Positions 34,978-43,679 of a stretch of 64,000 nt of DNA are shown in pieces. The notes under the pieces are model-generated. The model did not search any database, was not told the origin of the DNA, and worked only from the letters and a program-made list of their open reading frames with translations. Source of the DNA: Stenotrophomonas sp. 704A1 (lineage in GTDB: Bacteria; Pseudomonadota; Gammaproteobacteria; Xanthomonadales; Xanthomonadaceae). The stretch is taken from the NCBI RefSeq assembly GCF_030549525.1, contig NZ_CP130831.1, forward strand, positions 4,365,501 to 4,429,500, in the 5' to 3' direction. The translations under genes and the position numbers were made by a program. The number at the start of each line of letters is the position of its first letter. Position 1 is the stretch's first letter.

Positions 34978-35653
34978 GGGCGGCGATGCTGGCGCTGCGC
35001 GGCAGGGCACAGGTGGCGAGGGCTTCGCTGCCTGCAGCCGGATGCTCCGGCTCCAGCAACAACCGCTGCACATCCGAGAACAGCTGCTGCACCGGCATGC
35101 CGTACGGCGCGAACAGGCGCAGCCGGCCCTGGCGGTCGAACACGTAGCCACCGGCGATGTGGCTCATGGTGTAGGTCTCGGGCACCTGGCCGGGTTCCTT
35201 TTCGTAGAACGCCTTGAAGTCGCTGGCCATCGCGGCCAGTTGCGCTTCGTTGCCGACCAGCGCGATCGCCTTGGGATCGAAGGCTTCCACGTAGGTGCGC
35301 GCTACCTCCGGCGTGTCGCGGGCCGGGTCGACGCTGACGAACACTACCTGCAGCCGGTCGGCCTCCTTGCCCATCAGGTGCTTGACCTGGCTGAGCTCGA
35401 CCATCGTGGTCGGGCAGACATCCGGGCAACTGGTGAAACCGAAGAACAGATAGGTCACCTGCCCCTGCAGGTCCTTCGGGCCGCGCACGGTGCCGGTGCT
35501 GTCGGGCATCGTCCAATGCTGGCCGAGCGCTTCGCAGGCGATGTCCTTGGAGTAGAAATCCATGCGCGACTGCGCGCTGCAGCCGGCCAGCAGGCCGAGC
35601 AGCGCGCCTGCGGCAAGCCGCAGGACATGGCTGCGGAAAGCAATACACGTCAC
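34973..35653 (-). CDS. SCO1/SenC-family copper chaperone lipoprotein
   Basis: The 226-residue protein has a lipoprotein signal (LRLAAGALLGLLAGC) and a thioredoxin fold with the copper-binding CxxxC in FFGFTSCPDVCPTT and the third ligand, His, in YTMSHIAGGYVFD. SCO proteins deliver copper to, or reduce cysteines of, haem-copper oxidases during assembly in the periplasm. The start codon is GTG at 35653, 10 bp after the cyoD stop, so it is the fifth gene of the cyo operon. Its place is where cyoE (haem O synthase) lies in many operons. Because the quinol oxidase lacks the CuA site, SCO may act here on CuB or in redox protection. Confidence 0.9.
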   Translation of the reverse strand: MTCIAFRSHVLRLAAGALLGLLAGCSAQSRMDFYSKDIACEALGQHWTMPDSTGTVRGPKDLQGQVTYLFFGFTSCPDVCPTTMVELSQVKHLMGKEADRLQVVFVSVDPARDTPEVARTYVEAFDPKAIALVGNEAQLAAMASDFKAFYEKEPGQVPETYTMSHIAGGYVFDRQGRLRLFAPYGMPVQQLFSDVQRLLLEPEHPAAGSEALATCALPRSASIAAR

Positions 35654-35663
35654 GGCTGCTGGC

Positions 35664-35996
35664 TCAGTTGATCATCATGTGGTAGTGCATGCTCCAGATG
35701 ATCCAGATCGACAACGCGACCACGATGAACAGGATCACCAGGGTGAATACGAAGCTGGCCAGGTTCCAGCCACCTTCCGACTTGCGGTCCATGTGCAGGA
35801 AGTACACCAGCTGCACCAGGATCTGCGCGACGGCGAAGCCGACCAGCAGGAACAGCGTGAGCGGCCGCGACAGCACCGGGTTCATCACCAGCGCAAACGG
35901 CACCACCGTCAGCAGCGCGCACAGCACGAAGCCGATCAGGTACGACCTGGTTGAACCGTGCGCATTGCCGGCGCGCGAAGTTTCGACGTGGGCCAT
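35664..35996 (-). CDS. cyoD: Cytochrome bo3 ubiquinol oxidase subunit IV
   Basis: The 110-residue protein has three membrane spans in the CyoD pattern (RSYLIGFVLCALLTVVPFAL, then FLLVGFAVAQILVQLVYFLH and a last span ending IWIIWSMHYHMM). CyoD assists CuB binding and assembly of subunit I. The ATG at 35996 (MAHVETSRAG) is chosen over an in-frame ATG five codons upstream because that one overlaps cyoC. Confidence 0.94.
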   Translation of the reverse strand: MAHVETSRAGNAHGSTRSYLIGFVLCALLTVVPFALVMNPVLSRPLTLFLLVGFAVAQILVQLVYFLHMDRKSEGGWNLASFVFTLVILFIVVALSIWIIWSMHYHMMIN

Positions 35997-35997
35997 G

Positions 35998-36633
35998 TCA
36001 GAAGGCTCCAATCAGGTAAACGAAGGTGAAGACGCAGATCCAGACCAGGTCCAGGAAGTGCCAGAACAGGCTCAGGCACGAAACGCGGGTGATGTTGGTC
36101 GGGGTCAGGCCGCGGCGGTAGACCTGGTGCATGACCACCGCCATCCAGATCAGGCCGCTGGCCACGTGCAGGCCGTGGGTGGCCACCAGCGCGAAGAACG
36201 CCGACAGGTAGGCACTGGTGCTGGGGCCTGCGCCTTCATGGATCAGGTGCGAGAACTCGTAGATCTCCATGCCGATGAACGACGCACCGAGCACGAAGGT
36301 CGCGCCCAGCCAGCGCAGCACGGCGGCCCTGTCCAGACGGTGCATCGCCAGAACGGCCTGGCCGTAGGTGATGCTGGAGACCAGCAGCAGGAACGTTTCG
36401 GCCATCACGAACGGCAGCGAGAACAGCTCCTTGCCGGTCGGTCCGCCGGCGTAGGCGGTGCTGAGCACCGCGTACGAGGCGAACAGCGAACCGAACAGCA
36501 CCAGGTCGGACATGAGGTAGACCCACATGCCGAACACCTTCATGCCACCCTGTTCGTGGGCGTGGTCGTGTTCGTGGTGCGCCGCGTCGGCCAGCGCGTC
36601 GTCGGCCAGCTCGGGGCGGGTCAACAGGTTCAT
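35998..36633 (-). CDS. cyoC: Cytochrome bo3 ubiquinol oxidase subunit III
   Basis: The 211-residue protein carries five membrane spans typical of quinol-oxidase subunit [83 protein letters not shown] and [19 protein letters not shown]. The N-terminus is His-rich ([10 protein letters not shown]). Its start overlaps the cyoB stop in ATGA. Confidence 0.95.
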   Translation of the reverse strand: MNLLTRPELADDALADAAHHEHDHAHEQGGMKVFGMWVYLMSDLVLFGSLFASYAVLSTAYAGGPTGKELFSLPFVMAETFLLLVSSITYGQAVLAMHRLDRAAVLRWLGATFVLGASFIGMEIYEFSHLIHEGAGPSTSAYLSAFFALVATHGLHVASGLIWMAVVMHQVYRRGLTPTNITRVSCLSLFWHFLDLVWICVFTFVYLIGAF

Positions 36634-38606
36634 GCACGTACCTCCTTCAGCTTGGCATGGTTGGCCGCTTCGGTGCGTGCCACCTCCTCGGCGCTGACGT
36701 AGTAGTCCACGTCCTCGTCGTAGGAACGCACGATCAACGTGGCGATCATCGCGATGAAGCTGGCGCCGGCCATCCACCAGATGTGCCACACCAGGGCGAA
36801 GCACAGCACCAGGATCCAGACGTTGAGGATCAACGGCACGCCTGTGTTCTTCGGCATGTGGATCGGCGCGTACGTCTTCGGCGGCGGCGGCAGGCCACGC
36901 TTCTTCGCTTCGTGGAAGGCATCCAGCGCATCGGCCCTGGGCACCACGGCGAAGTTGTAGAACGGCGGCGGCGAAGGCGTGGCCCATTCCAGCGTGCGTG
37001 CGTTCCACGGGTCGCCGGTCAGGTCCAGGTTGCGCTTACGGTCACGCACGCTCACGTAGATCTGCACCAGCATCAGGATGATGCCCGCGAACACGAACAG
37101 TGCACCGATGAAGGCGGCGATCAGGTACGGCGTCCACGCCGGGTTGTCGTACTGGTTCATGCGCCGGGTCATGCCCATGAAGCCGAGCATGTACAGCGGC
37201 ATGAAGGCCAGGTAGAAGCCGATCACCCAGCAGGCGAAGGACCACTTGCCCAGGCGCTCGTTGAGGGTGAAGCCGAACACCTTCGGGAACCAGTAGGCGA
37301 AGCCGGCCAGGTAGCCGAACAGTGCGCCACCGATGATGGTGTTGTGGAAGTGGGCCACCAGGAACAGGCTGTTGTGCAGCAGGAAGTCCGCGCCCGGAAT
37401 GGCCAGCAGCACGCCGGTCATGCCGCCGATGGTGAAGGTGACCAGGAAGGCGATGGTCCACAGCATCGGCACGCTGAACTCGACGCGGCCGCCGTACATG
37501 GTGAACAGCCAGGTGAAGATCTTCACCCCGGTGGGAATGGCGATGATCATCGTCATGATGCCGAAGAAGGCATTGACGCTGGCACCGGAGCCCATGGTGA
37601 AGAAGTGGTGCAGCCAGACCACGAACGACAGGATGCCGATCGCCAGCGTTGCGCCGACCATCGACGTGTAGCCGAACAGCTTCTTGCGCGAGAACGTGGC
37701 AGTCACTTCCGAGAAGATGCCGAACGCCGGCAGCACCAGGATGTACACCTCCGGGTGGCCCCAGGCCCACACCAGGTTCACGTACATCATCGGGTTGCCA
37801 CCCAATGTGTTGGTGTAGAAATTGAAATCCAGGTAGCGGTCCAGGGTCAGCGCACCCAGCGCCACGGTCAGGATCGGGAACGCAGCGATGATGATCACGC
37901 TGGTGACCAGCACGGTCCAGGTGAACACCGGCATCTTCATCAGCGTCATGCCCGGCGCACGCATGCGCAGGATGGTGATGAACAGGTTGACGCCGGTCAG
38001 CAATGTGCCGATGCCCGAAGCCTGCAACGCCCAGATGTAGTAGTCCACGCCGACGCCAGGACTGAACTCGATGCCCGACAGCGGCGGATAGGCCACCCAG
38101 CCGGTCATGGCGAATTCGCCAACACCCAGCGAGATCATCATCAGCGCCGCGCCGACCACGAAGATCCAGAAGCTGAAGGCGTTGAGGAACGGGAAGGCCA
38201 TGTCGCGCGCGCCGATCTGCAGCGGCACGATGATGTTCATCAGGCCGACCACGAACGGGGTGGCCACGAAGAAGATCATGATCACGCCGTGCGCGGTGAA
38301 GATCTGGTCGTAGTGCTCGGGCGGCAGGAAGCCGTCACTGCCCGGCCCGGCCGCGGCCAGCTGCGCACGCATCATCAGCGCGTCGGCAAAGCCACGCACC
38401 AGCATGACCAGCGCCACCACCACGTACATGATGCCGATCTTCTTGTGGTCGACGGTGGTGAACCAGTCCCGCCACAGCAGGCCCCACAGCTTGAAGTACG
38501 TCACCGCGCCAAGCAGCGCGAGGCCACCCAGCACCATGGCCGCCAAGGTGACCACGACGATCGGCTCGTGCAACGGCACGGCCTCCCACGTCAATTTACC
38601 CAACAT
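36630..38606 (-). CDS. cyoB: Cytochrome bo3 ubiquinol oxidase subunit I
   Basis: The 658-residue catalytic subunit reduces oxygen at the haem-copper centre and pumps protons across the inner membrane. Ligands and channels are visible: haem b His in [16 protein letters not shown], the [17 protein letters not shown] segment with the CuB His and cross-linked Tyr, the HHFFTMG His pair and [14 protein letters not shown] with the haem ligands. The family-specific start [18 protein letters not shown] is present. The length fits CyoB (about 660). It overlaps cyoC by 4 bp and follows cyoA by 5 bp. Confidence 0.97.
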   Translation of the reverse strand: MLGKLTWEAVPLHEPIVVVTLAAMVLGGLALLGAVTYFKLWGLLWRDWFTTVDHKKIGIMYVVVALVMLVRGFADALMMRAQLAAAGPGSDGFLPPEHYDQIFTAHGVIMIFFVATPFVVGLMNIIVPLQIGARDMAFPFLNAFSFWIFVVGAALMMISLGVGEFAMTGWVAYPPLSGIEFSPGVGVDYYIWALQASGIGTLLTGVNLFITILRMRAPGMTLMKMPVFTWTVLVTSVIIIAAFPILTVALGALTLDRYLDFNFYTNTLGGNPMMYVNLVWAWGHPEVYILVLPAFGIFSEVTATFSRKKLFGYTSMVGATLAIGILSFVVWLHHFFTMGSGASVNAFFGIMTMIIAIPTGVKIFTWLFTMYGGRVEFSVPMLWTIAFLVTFTIGGMTGVLLAIPGADFLLHNSLFLVAHFHNTIIGGALFGYLAGFAYWFPKVFGFTLNERLGKWSFACWVIGFYLAFMPLYMLGFMGMTRRMNQYDNPAWTPYLIAAFIGALFVFAGIILMLVQIYVSVRDRKRNLDLTGDPWNARTLEWATPSPPPFYNFAVVPRADALDAFHEAKKRGLPPPPKTYAPIHMPKNTGVPLILNVWILVLCFALVWHIWWMAGASFIAMIATLIVRSYDEDVDYYVSAEEVARTEAANHAKLKEVRA

Positions 38607-38611
38607 GTGCG

Positions 38612-39517
38612 TTACTCCTGGGAAACCTGGACACCGCCGGCAGCGCCCACCGGGGTGGCGGCAGCGGTGTTTTCACCAACGCCGATGAACTGGTCGATGA
38701 CCTTCTTGAACAGCAGCGGCTCGACACTGGAGAAGTGCTGCACCGGCGCGTTCTTCGACGGTGCGGCCAGTGCCTTGAACTGCTCGAAATCCAGTGCCTG
38801 CGGTGCGCTGCGCACCTCGGCCACCCAGCGCTCGAACGCCTCGTCGCTGCTGGCGGTGGCGATGAACTTCATGTTCGAGAAGCCATGCCCGCTGTAGTTG
38901 CCGGACATGCCGCGGAACTGGCCCGGCTCGTTGGCGATCAGGTGCAGCTGCGTGCGCATGCCGGCCATCGCATAGATCTGCCCACCCAGCTGCGGGATGA
39001 AGAAGGTGTTCATCGTCGAGTTGGAGGTGATGTTGAACGCCAGCGGGCGGTTGGCCGGGAAGTTGAGCTGGTTGACCGTGGCGATGCCCAGGTCCGGGTA
39101 CACGAACACCCACTTCCAGTCGGTGGCGATCACATCCACGTGCAGCGGTTCACCGGCCACGTCCAGCGGCTTGTACGGGTCCAGTTCGTGGGTGGACTGC
39201 CACACGATCACCGCCAGCACCGCGATGATGATCAGCGGCACGCCCCAGACCACGATTTCCACCTTGGTGGAGTGCGACCAGTCCGGCGTGTAGTTCGCCT
39301 TGGTGTTGCCGGCGCGGAAGCGCCAGGCGAACACGAAGGTGAGCACGATGGCCGGTATCACCACGATCAGCATCAGGCCGATGCAGATCAGGATCAGGTC
39401 GCGCTGGGCGAGCCCGACCATGCCCTTCGAATCCAGCAGCACCCAGTCGCAGCCCGTCAGGGCGACGCAGGCCAGGGCGACCAGCGCCAGGCGGATGCGG
39501 TTCCAGCAGATATTCAT
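38612..39517 (-). CDS. cyoA: Cytochrome bo3 ubiquinol oxidase subunit II
   Basis: The 301-residue lipoprotein (signal [15 protein letters not shown], Cys23) has two membrane helices and a periplasmic cupredoxin domain. [19 protein letters not shown] and the [18 protein letters not shown] segment are typical. The latter lacks the Cys pair of the CuA site, which confirms quinol rather than cytochrome c as electron donor. The C-terminus has a COX-aromatic-rich extension ([15 protein letters not shown]) as in CyoA. It is the first gene of the operon; the promoter lies in the 183 bp shared with the divergent MocR gene. Confidence 0.96.
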   Translation of the reverse strand: MNICWNRIRLALVALACVALTGCDWVLLDSKGMVGLAQRDLILICIGLMLIVVIPAIVLTFVFAWRFRAGNTKANYTPDWSHSTKVEIVVWGVPLIIIAVLAVIVWQSTHELDPYKPLDVAGEPLHVDVIATDWKWVFVYPDLGIATVNQLNFPANRPLAFNITSNSTMNTFFIPQLGGQIYAMAGMRTQLHLIANEPGQFRGMSGNYSGHGFSNMKFIATASSDEAFERWVAEVRSAPQALDFEQFKALAAPSKNAPVQHFSSVEPLLFKKVIDQFIGVGENTAAATPVGAAGGVQVSQE

Positions 39518-39640
39518 TGGAGGTCAACCCTGTTGAAGAAGCGCGCTTGACCGGCCCGCCTGCGCGCAGCGCCCGGGCGTGGAGCGGCTACACTGTGGGT
39601 ACGAGGTCGCCTACAAGAAGGCGAACCACTCCAATCAAGC

Positions 39641-39665
39641 CCATACAAGATACATCATTGTATGG
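39641..39665 (+). promoter_or_regulatory. Probable MocR operator 1
   Basis: CCATACAA (39641-39648) and TTGTATGG (39658-39665) form a perfect 8-bp inverted repeat with a 9-bp spacer, 35 bp before the MocR start codon and within the region shared with the divergent cyo operon. The half-site ATACAAG also occurs in the palindrome at 41137, indicating a common regulator, most simply this MocR protein. Confidence 0.7.
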
Positions 39666-39700
39666 ACTTGTGCACTCGCACGTATGGAAAAATCTGACCG

Positions 39701-41116
39701 ATGACGCCTCCTGCCGCCGGCCGCCGCCTGAAGCACCCCAACCGGACCTGGGTTCGCCCCTTCCGCGAGGGCGGCGGACCGCTGTACCTGCAGATTGCCC
39801 AGCAGGTGCGCGAGGCGGTGGACGACGGCGTGCTGCGCCCGGGTGACCGCCTGCCGCCGCAGCGCGACCTGGCCCAGCAGGTGGGCGTGGACCTGACCAC
39901 GGTCACCCGCGCCTTTGCCGAACTGCGCCAGGCCGGCCTGCTGGACGCCCAGGGCGCCGGCGGTACCTTCATCGCGATGTCCGCCGGCAATCGCAGCACC
40001 TCGGTCGACCTGAGCATGAACATCCCGCCGCTGCTGGGCAGCGCGCCATTCGCACAGGGCATGGAGGCCGGCTTCCAGCACCTGGGCCAGCAGCTGGGCC
40101 AGGGCGAGTTGATGAGCTACCACGTCGGTGCCGGCAGCCGTGATGACCGCGGCGCCGCGGTGCAGTGGCTGGCGCCGATCCTCGGCCCGGTGCCTGCCGA
40201 CCGTGTGGTGATCTGCCCCGGCGCGCAGACCGCGCTGTGCGCGCTGATCCTGGCCCGCACCCAGCCGGGCGAGCTGATTGCCGCTGAAGCGCTGACCTAC
40301 CCCGGCCTGCTGGCCGCCGCGCGCGTGCTGCAGCGGGGCGTGGTGCCGGTGGCGATGGACGCCGAGGGCATGCTGCCCGACGCGCTGGAGGAGGCCTGCC
40401 AGCGGCGCCGGCCGCGCCTGCTGTACCTGGTGCCGACCATCCAGAACCCGACCACGGCCACGATGTCGGCGCAGCGCCGGCAGGCCCTGCTGGCCGTGGC
40501 GCGGCAGCACGAACTGACCGTGATCGAGGATGACCCGTACTGGCTGCTGGCCGGCGATGCCGCACCGCCGCTGGCCGCCCTGGCCGGCAGCGACTGCCCG
40601 GTCTACTACATCTCCACCCTGTCCAAGTGCCTGGCGCCGGGCCTGCGCACCGCCTACCTGGTGGTGCCGGCCGGCGCGCCGATGGAGCCGGTGCTGGATG
40701 CCCTGCGCGCGATTGCGCTGATGCCCACCCAGTCGATGGTGGCCGTGGCCTCGCACTGGATCCGCAGCGGCCAGGCGCAGGACATGGTGCTGCGCTTCCA
40801 GCAGGAACTGCGCGAACGCCAGGCCATTGCCGCGCGCTACCTGCCGCCGCAGCGCCAGGCCCATCCGGCCGGGCTGCACGTGTGGCTGCCGCTGCCACCG
40901 CGGCTGGACCAGTACCGGCTGATCCAGGCTGCACAGGAACAGGGGCTGGGCATTGCCAGCTCGGACGCCTTCAGCGTGGAAGAGCCGCCGCCGGGCAACG
41001 CGATCCGGCTGTCGCTGGGTGGTGCGGTGGACCAGGACGCGCTGGCCGGGGCGCTGGCCAAACTGAACGAAATCCTGTCCGAGGCGCCTGACGCACGGCA
41101 TTCGGCAATCGTCTGA
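39701..41116 (+). CDS. MocR-type (GntR/aminotransferase) transcriptional regulator
   Basis: The 471-residue protein fuses a GntR winged helix-turn-helix (residues 20-90, with GDRLPPQRDLAQQVGVDLTT followed by VTRAFAEL) to a class I aminotransferase-fold domain. The PLP-binding Lys is K309 in ISTLSKCLAPGLRTAY, and LTYPGLLAAARVL and EDDPYWLL are typical. MocR proteins use PLP or an amino compound as effector and usually regulate divergent or adjacent genes. The matching operators at 39641 and 41137 suggest autoregulation and control of the operon at 41188; cyoA is divergent. It is about 45% similar by eye to the second MocR protein downstream. Confidence 0.92.
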   Translation: MTPPAAGRRLKHPNRTWVRPFREGGGPLYLQIAQQVREAVDDGVLRPGDRLPPQRDLAQQVGVDLTTVTRAFAELRQAGLLDAQGAGGTFIAMSAGNRSTSVDLSMNIPPLLGSAPFAQGMEAGFQHLGQQLGQGELMSYHVGAGSRDDRGAAVQWLAPILGPVPADRVVICPGAQTALCALILARTQPGELIAAEALTYPGLLAAARVLQRGVVPVAMDAEGMLPDALEEACQRRRPRLLYLVPTIQNPTTATMSAQRRQALLAVARQHELTVIEDDPYWLLAGDAAPPLAALAGSDCPVYYISTLSKCLAPGLRTAYLVVPAGAPMEPVLDALRAIALMPTQSMVAVASHWIRSGQAQDMVLRFQQELRERQAIAARYLPPQRQAHPAGLHVWLPLPPRLDQYRLIQAAQEQGLGIASSDAFSVEEPPPGNAIRLSLGGAVDQDALAGALAKLNEILSEAPDARHSAIV

Positions 41117-41136
41117 GCGATTCCGCAAGCCATATC

Positions 41137-41159
41137 CATACAAGATGATATCTTGTATG
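41137..41159 (+). promoter_or_regulatory. Probable MocR operator 2
   Basis: CATACAAGAT-GAT-ATCTTGTATG is a perfect 10-bp inverted repeat with a 3-bp centre, ending 28 bp before the ATG at 41188, so it probably overlaps that promoter. A further ATGTATGG follows at 41163-41170. Confidence 0.78.
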
Positions 41160-41187
41160 TAATGTATGGACGAAGGATGAGCCGCAG

Positions 41188-41448
41188 ATGGCCGCCGACA
41201 AATTGAAGTTCCACCTGGTGATGGCCGGCTGCGGCGGGTTCGTCGTGCTGATGTTGGCCGCGCTGGCCTGGGTCTGCCTGCAGCCGCAGACCGTGGAGGT
41301 GCAGGCCGCCGAACGCCACGCCATCGAGCAGTGCCTGCACCGCAGCGAGGACGCCAGCCGCAGCGAGATCCAGCGCCGCGCCCAGGCCGATTCGTGCCGC
41401 GAGATGCGCAAGCAGTACGTGCACAAGTTCGGCGCGGACGGCTCCTGA
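41188..41448 (+). CDS. Small membrane-anchored protein of unknown function
   Basis: The 86-residue protein has one N-terminal membrane span (LVMAGCGGFVVLMLAALAWV) and a charged periplasmic part with two Cys (EQCLH and ADSCREM) that may form a disulfide. It is the first gene after the palindromic operator at 41137. Its stop overlaps the next start in TGATG. No family is recognised; pairing with a thioredoxin-like gene hints at an envelope redox or maturation role. Confidence 0.75.
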   Translation: MAADKLKFHLVMAGCGGFVVLMLAALAWVCLQPQTVEVQAAERHAIEQCLHRSEDASRSEIQRRAQADSCREMRKQYVHKFGADGS

Positions 41449-42050
41449 TGGGCGCGGCCGCGCCGCGCCCACGCCTTTCGATGCTGACGGTGATGATCGC
41501 CCTCGCCTGTGTGTTCATGGCCGGCGTGGCGGTGGCACTGTGGCAGTACTTCGGCTATGGCGAGCAATCCACCTTTGCCGAACAGGCGATCGTGTTCGAC
41601 GATGCACAGCTGCGGCTGCCGGCCGCACTGGCCGGCGACACCGGGCGCATCCGCGTGGTGCATTTCTGGGACCCGGCCTGCGCGGTGTGCAACCGCGAAA
41701 CCGGTGCGCACCTGAGCTACCTGATCAGCATGTACCGCCGCGCCGGCATCGACTTCTATGCGGTCCGCCGTCCTGGTACGCAGGGGGAACTGCCCACGCC
41801 GCTGCGCGACAAGGTGATCCATCTGGCGACGATCGAAGGCATCGAGCACATTCCCGCCAGCCCGGCGGTGGCCATCTGGGACCGCAGCGGCCATCTGGCC
41901 TACGCCGGCCCGTACAGCATCGGCATGGTCTGCAATTCGGCCAACAGCTTCGTCGAACCGCTGCTGGACAGACTGGTGCGCGGGGACACCGTGCGCCCGA
42001 AAGGACTGCTTGCCGTGGGCTGCTACTGCCCCTGGCAGGCCCAGCGCTGA
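41448..42050 (+). CDS. Thioredoxin-like membrane-anchored protein (DUF6436 type)
   Basis: The 200-residue protein has an N-terminal anchor (LTVMIALACVFMAGVAVALW) and a periplasmic thioredoxin fold. VVHFWDPACAVCNRETGAHL contains a CxxC at the usual place after the first strand, and IPASPAVAIWDRSGHLAYAG includes the cis-Pro loop. The C-terminus has two further Cys (AVGCYCPWQ). It probably acts in thiol-disulfide exchange with an exported protein. It is coupled to the small membrane protein before it and followed 9 bp later by the second MocR gene. Confidence 0.78.
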   Translation: MGAAAPRPRLSMLTVMIALACVFMAGVAVALWQYFGYGEQSTFAEQAIVFDDAQLRLPAALAGDTGRIRVVHFWDPACAVCNRETGAHLSYLISMYRRAGIDFYAVRRPGTQGELPTPLRDKVIHLATIEGIEHIPASPAVAIWDRSGHLAYAGPYSIGMVCNSANSFVEPLLDRLVRGDTVRPKGLLAVGCYCPWQAQR

Positions 42051-42059
42051 GGACGCGCG

Positions 42060-43574
42060 ATGACAGCAGTGACAGCGACCGGCAGGGCCGCCGCAAACAA
42101 CAACGGCGGTCACCTGTCCGAACCGACCGATGGTTGTGGACAGGCTCCCGCCGTTGGAAGCAACGATACGCCCCGACATGCCCCGTACATGCCGCGACCC
42201 GATGTCGCAGGGCTGCGCTGGGTACAGGACGTGCACGCGCACAGCGGGCCGATCTACCTGCGCATCGTCACTACGCTGGAGCGCGCGATCAACCGCGGCG
42301 GGCTGGCGCCTGGGCAGCGACTGCCTTCGCAACGCGCACTGGCGCAGCAGTTGGCGGTGGACCTGACCACGGTGACCCGCGCCTTCGATGAAGCGCGCAA
42401 GCGCGGGCTGATCGAGGCGCGGGGTCCACAGGGCAGTTTCATCGCGCCGCCGAAAGCGGGCTTCGCCCAGGCGGTGGACCTGAGCATGAACGTGCCACCG
42501 GTACCCGACGCCGATGCGCTGGCGGAAATGCTGCGGCGTGGTGCGGCAGCGGTGCTCGCGCGCAGCAACGCGCCGAACCTGATGACCTACCACCTGGGCG
42601 GCGGCAACCCGACCGACCGCCACGCGGCGGCGCGCTGGCTGCAGCCGATGCTGGGTACGGTGGACGATACGCGCCTGCTGCTGACCGAAGGCGCGCAGGT
42701 GGCACTGGCGGCGATCCTGCTCAGCCAGGGACGCGAGGGCGATGTGATTCTATGTGATCGACTGGCATACCCCGGCCTGCTGCAGGCGGCCGCCGCACTG
42801 GGGCGGCGCCTGCTGCCGGTGCAGGGTGACGCGCAGGGCATGTGCCCGGACGACCTGGCACGGCAGGCGCGCGACAGCGGCGCGCGCGTGGTCTACCTCA
42901 ATCCGACCTGCCAGAACCCCACCGCCCTGAGCATGCCGACCGCACGCCGCGAAGCGCTGGCGCGGGTGCTGCAACAGGCGCAGTTGCTGGCGATCGAGGA
43001 TGATCCGTACTGGCATCTGGCTGAAAGCGCGCCGACGCCGCTGGCGCTGCTGGCGCCGCGCCATGTGTTCTACGTGGCGACGCTGTCGAAGGTGATCAGC
43101 CCGGGGTTGCGCACCGCCTTCGTGCAGTGCCCCAGTCCCGCACACGCCGGGATGATGGCGGACGCGTTGCGCGCTACGCGGCTGATGGGGCACCCGCTGG
43201 TATCGGCGCTGGCCAGCCAGCTGCTGCTGGATGGATCGGCACAGGCACTGCTGGCCCAGGTCCGCGACGAAGCACATGAGCGCACCCGCATGGCCAGCTA
43301 CCTGCTGGCGCCGTCGCTGCTGGTCCGCAGCGCCGGGCTGCACGCCTGGTGCCGGGTGCCGCCACCGTGGACCGACGCCACGCTGGTGCGCACCGCGCAG
43401 CTGCAGGGCCTGGCGATCGCACCGTCATCGGCGTTCTGCCCACCGGGCGCACCGTTCGCGAGCGGGGTGCGGCTGTCGTTGGGGTTGGCTGCGGACCGGC
43501 GGCAGCTGGAAAACGCACTGCGGCGGATCGATCGGCTGTTGTTGTCCGATGCATTGCCGGCGATCGAGCGGTAG
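42060..43574 (+). CDS. Second MocR-type transcriptional regulator
   Basis: The 504-residue protein has the same architecture as the MocR protein at 39701: a GntR helix-turn-helix (GQRLPSQRALAQQLAVDLTT) and an aminotransferase domain with PLP Lys K344 in VATLSKVISPGLRTAF and EDDPYWHL. The first 43 residues are low-complexity and have no match in the sister protein. They cover an inverted repeat (CCTGTCC 42113-42119 with GGACAGG 42138-42144), so the ATG at 42189 may be the real start, but GAGGACGCGCG gives the ATG at 42060 the better ribosome site. It probably arose by duplication of the upstream regulator. The effector is unknown. Confidence 0.9.
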   Translation: MTAVTATGRAAANNNGGHLSEPTDGCGQAPAVGSNDTPRHAPYMPRPDVAGLRWVQDVHAHSGPIYLRIVTTLERAINRGGLAPGQRLPSQRALAQQLAVDLTTVTRAFDEARKRGLIEARGPQGSFIAPPKAGFAQAVDLSMNVPPVPDADALAEMLRRGAAAVLARSNAPNLMTYHLGGGNPTDRHAAARWLQPMLGTVDDTRLLLTEGAQVALAAILLSQGREGDVILCDRLAYPGLLQAAAALGRRLLPVQGDAQGMCPDDLARQARDSGARVVYLNPTCQNPTALSMPTARREALARVLQQAQLLAIEDDPYWHLAESAPTPLALLAPRHVFYVATLSKVISPGLRTAFVQCPSPAHAGMMADALRATRLMGHPLVSALASQLLLDGSAQALLAQVRDEAHERTRMASYLLAPSLLVRSAGLHAWCRVPPPWTDATLVRTAQLQGLAIAPSSAFCPPGAPFASGVRLSLGLAADRRQLENALRRIDRLLLSDALPAIER

Positions 43575-43597
43575 CGCCATGGGTGGATGGCGGTTGG

Positions 43598-43621
43598 GTA
43601 GCGCCGGGCCGTGCCCGGCGC
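43598..43621 (+). repeat. GTAG-type REP palindrome
   Basis: GTAGCGCCGGGC-CGT-GCCCGGCGC: GTAG is followed by a perfect 9-bp stem (43601-43609 with 43613-43621) and a CGT loop. It lies between convergent genes. Confidence 0.85.
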
Positions 43622-43679
43622 AAGGTTCCCCGGCGCGAGTGGAGCGTGGCCCCCAAGGTCGGCACCTGCCAACGCAGGG

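Noticed and set aside
36657..38897. 746-codon open frame on the plus strand opposite cyoB
   Set aside because: It is a by-product of high GC content opposite a gene whose function is certain; its composition (His, Gln, Arg, Asp) is that of a reverse-complement frame.
38612..39517. Cytochrome c oxidase subunit II instead of CyoA
   Set aside because: The CuA ligand segment has no Cys, so the quinol oxidase assignment stands.
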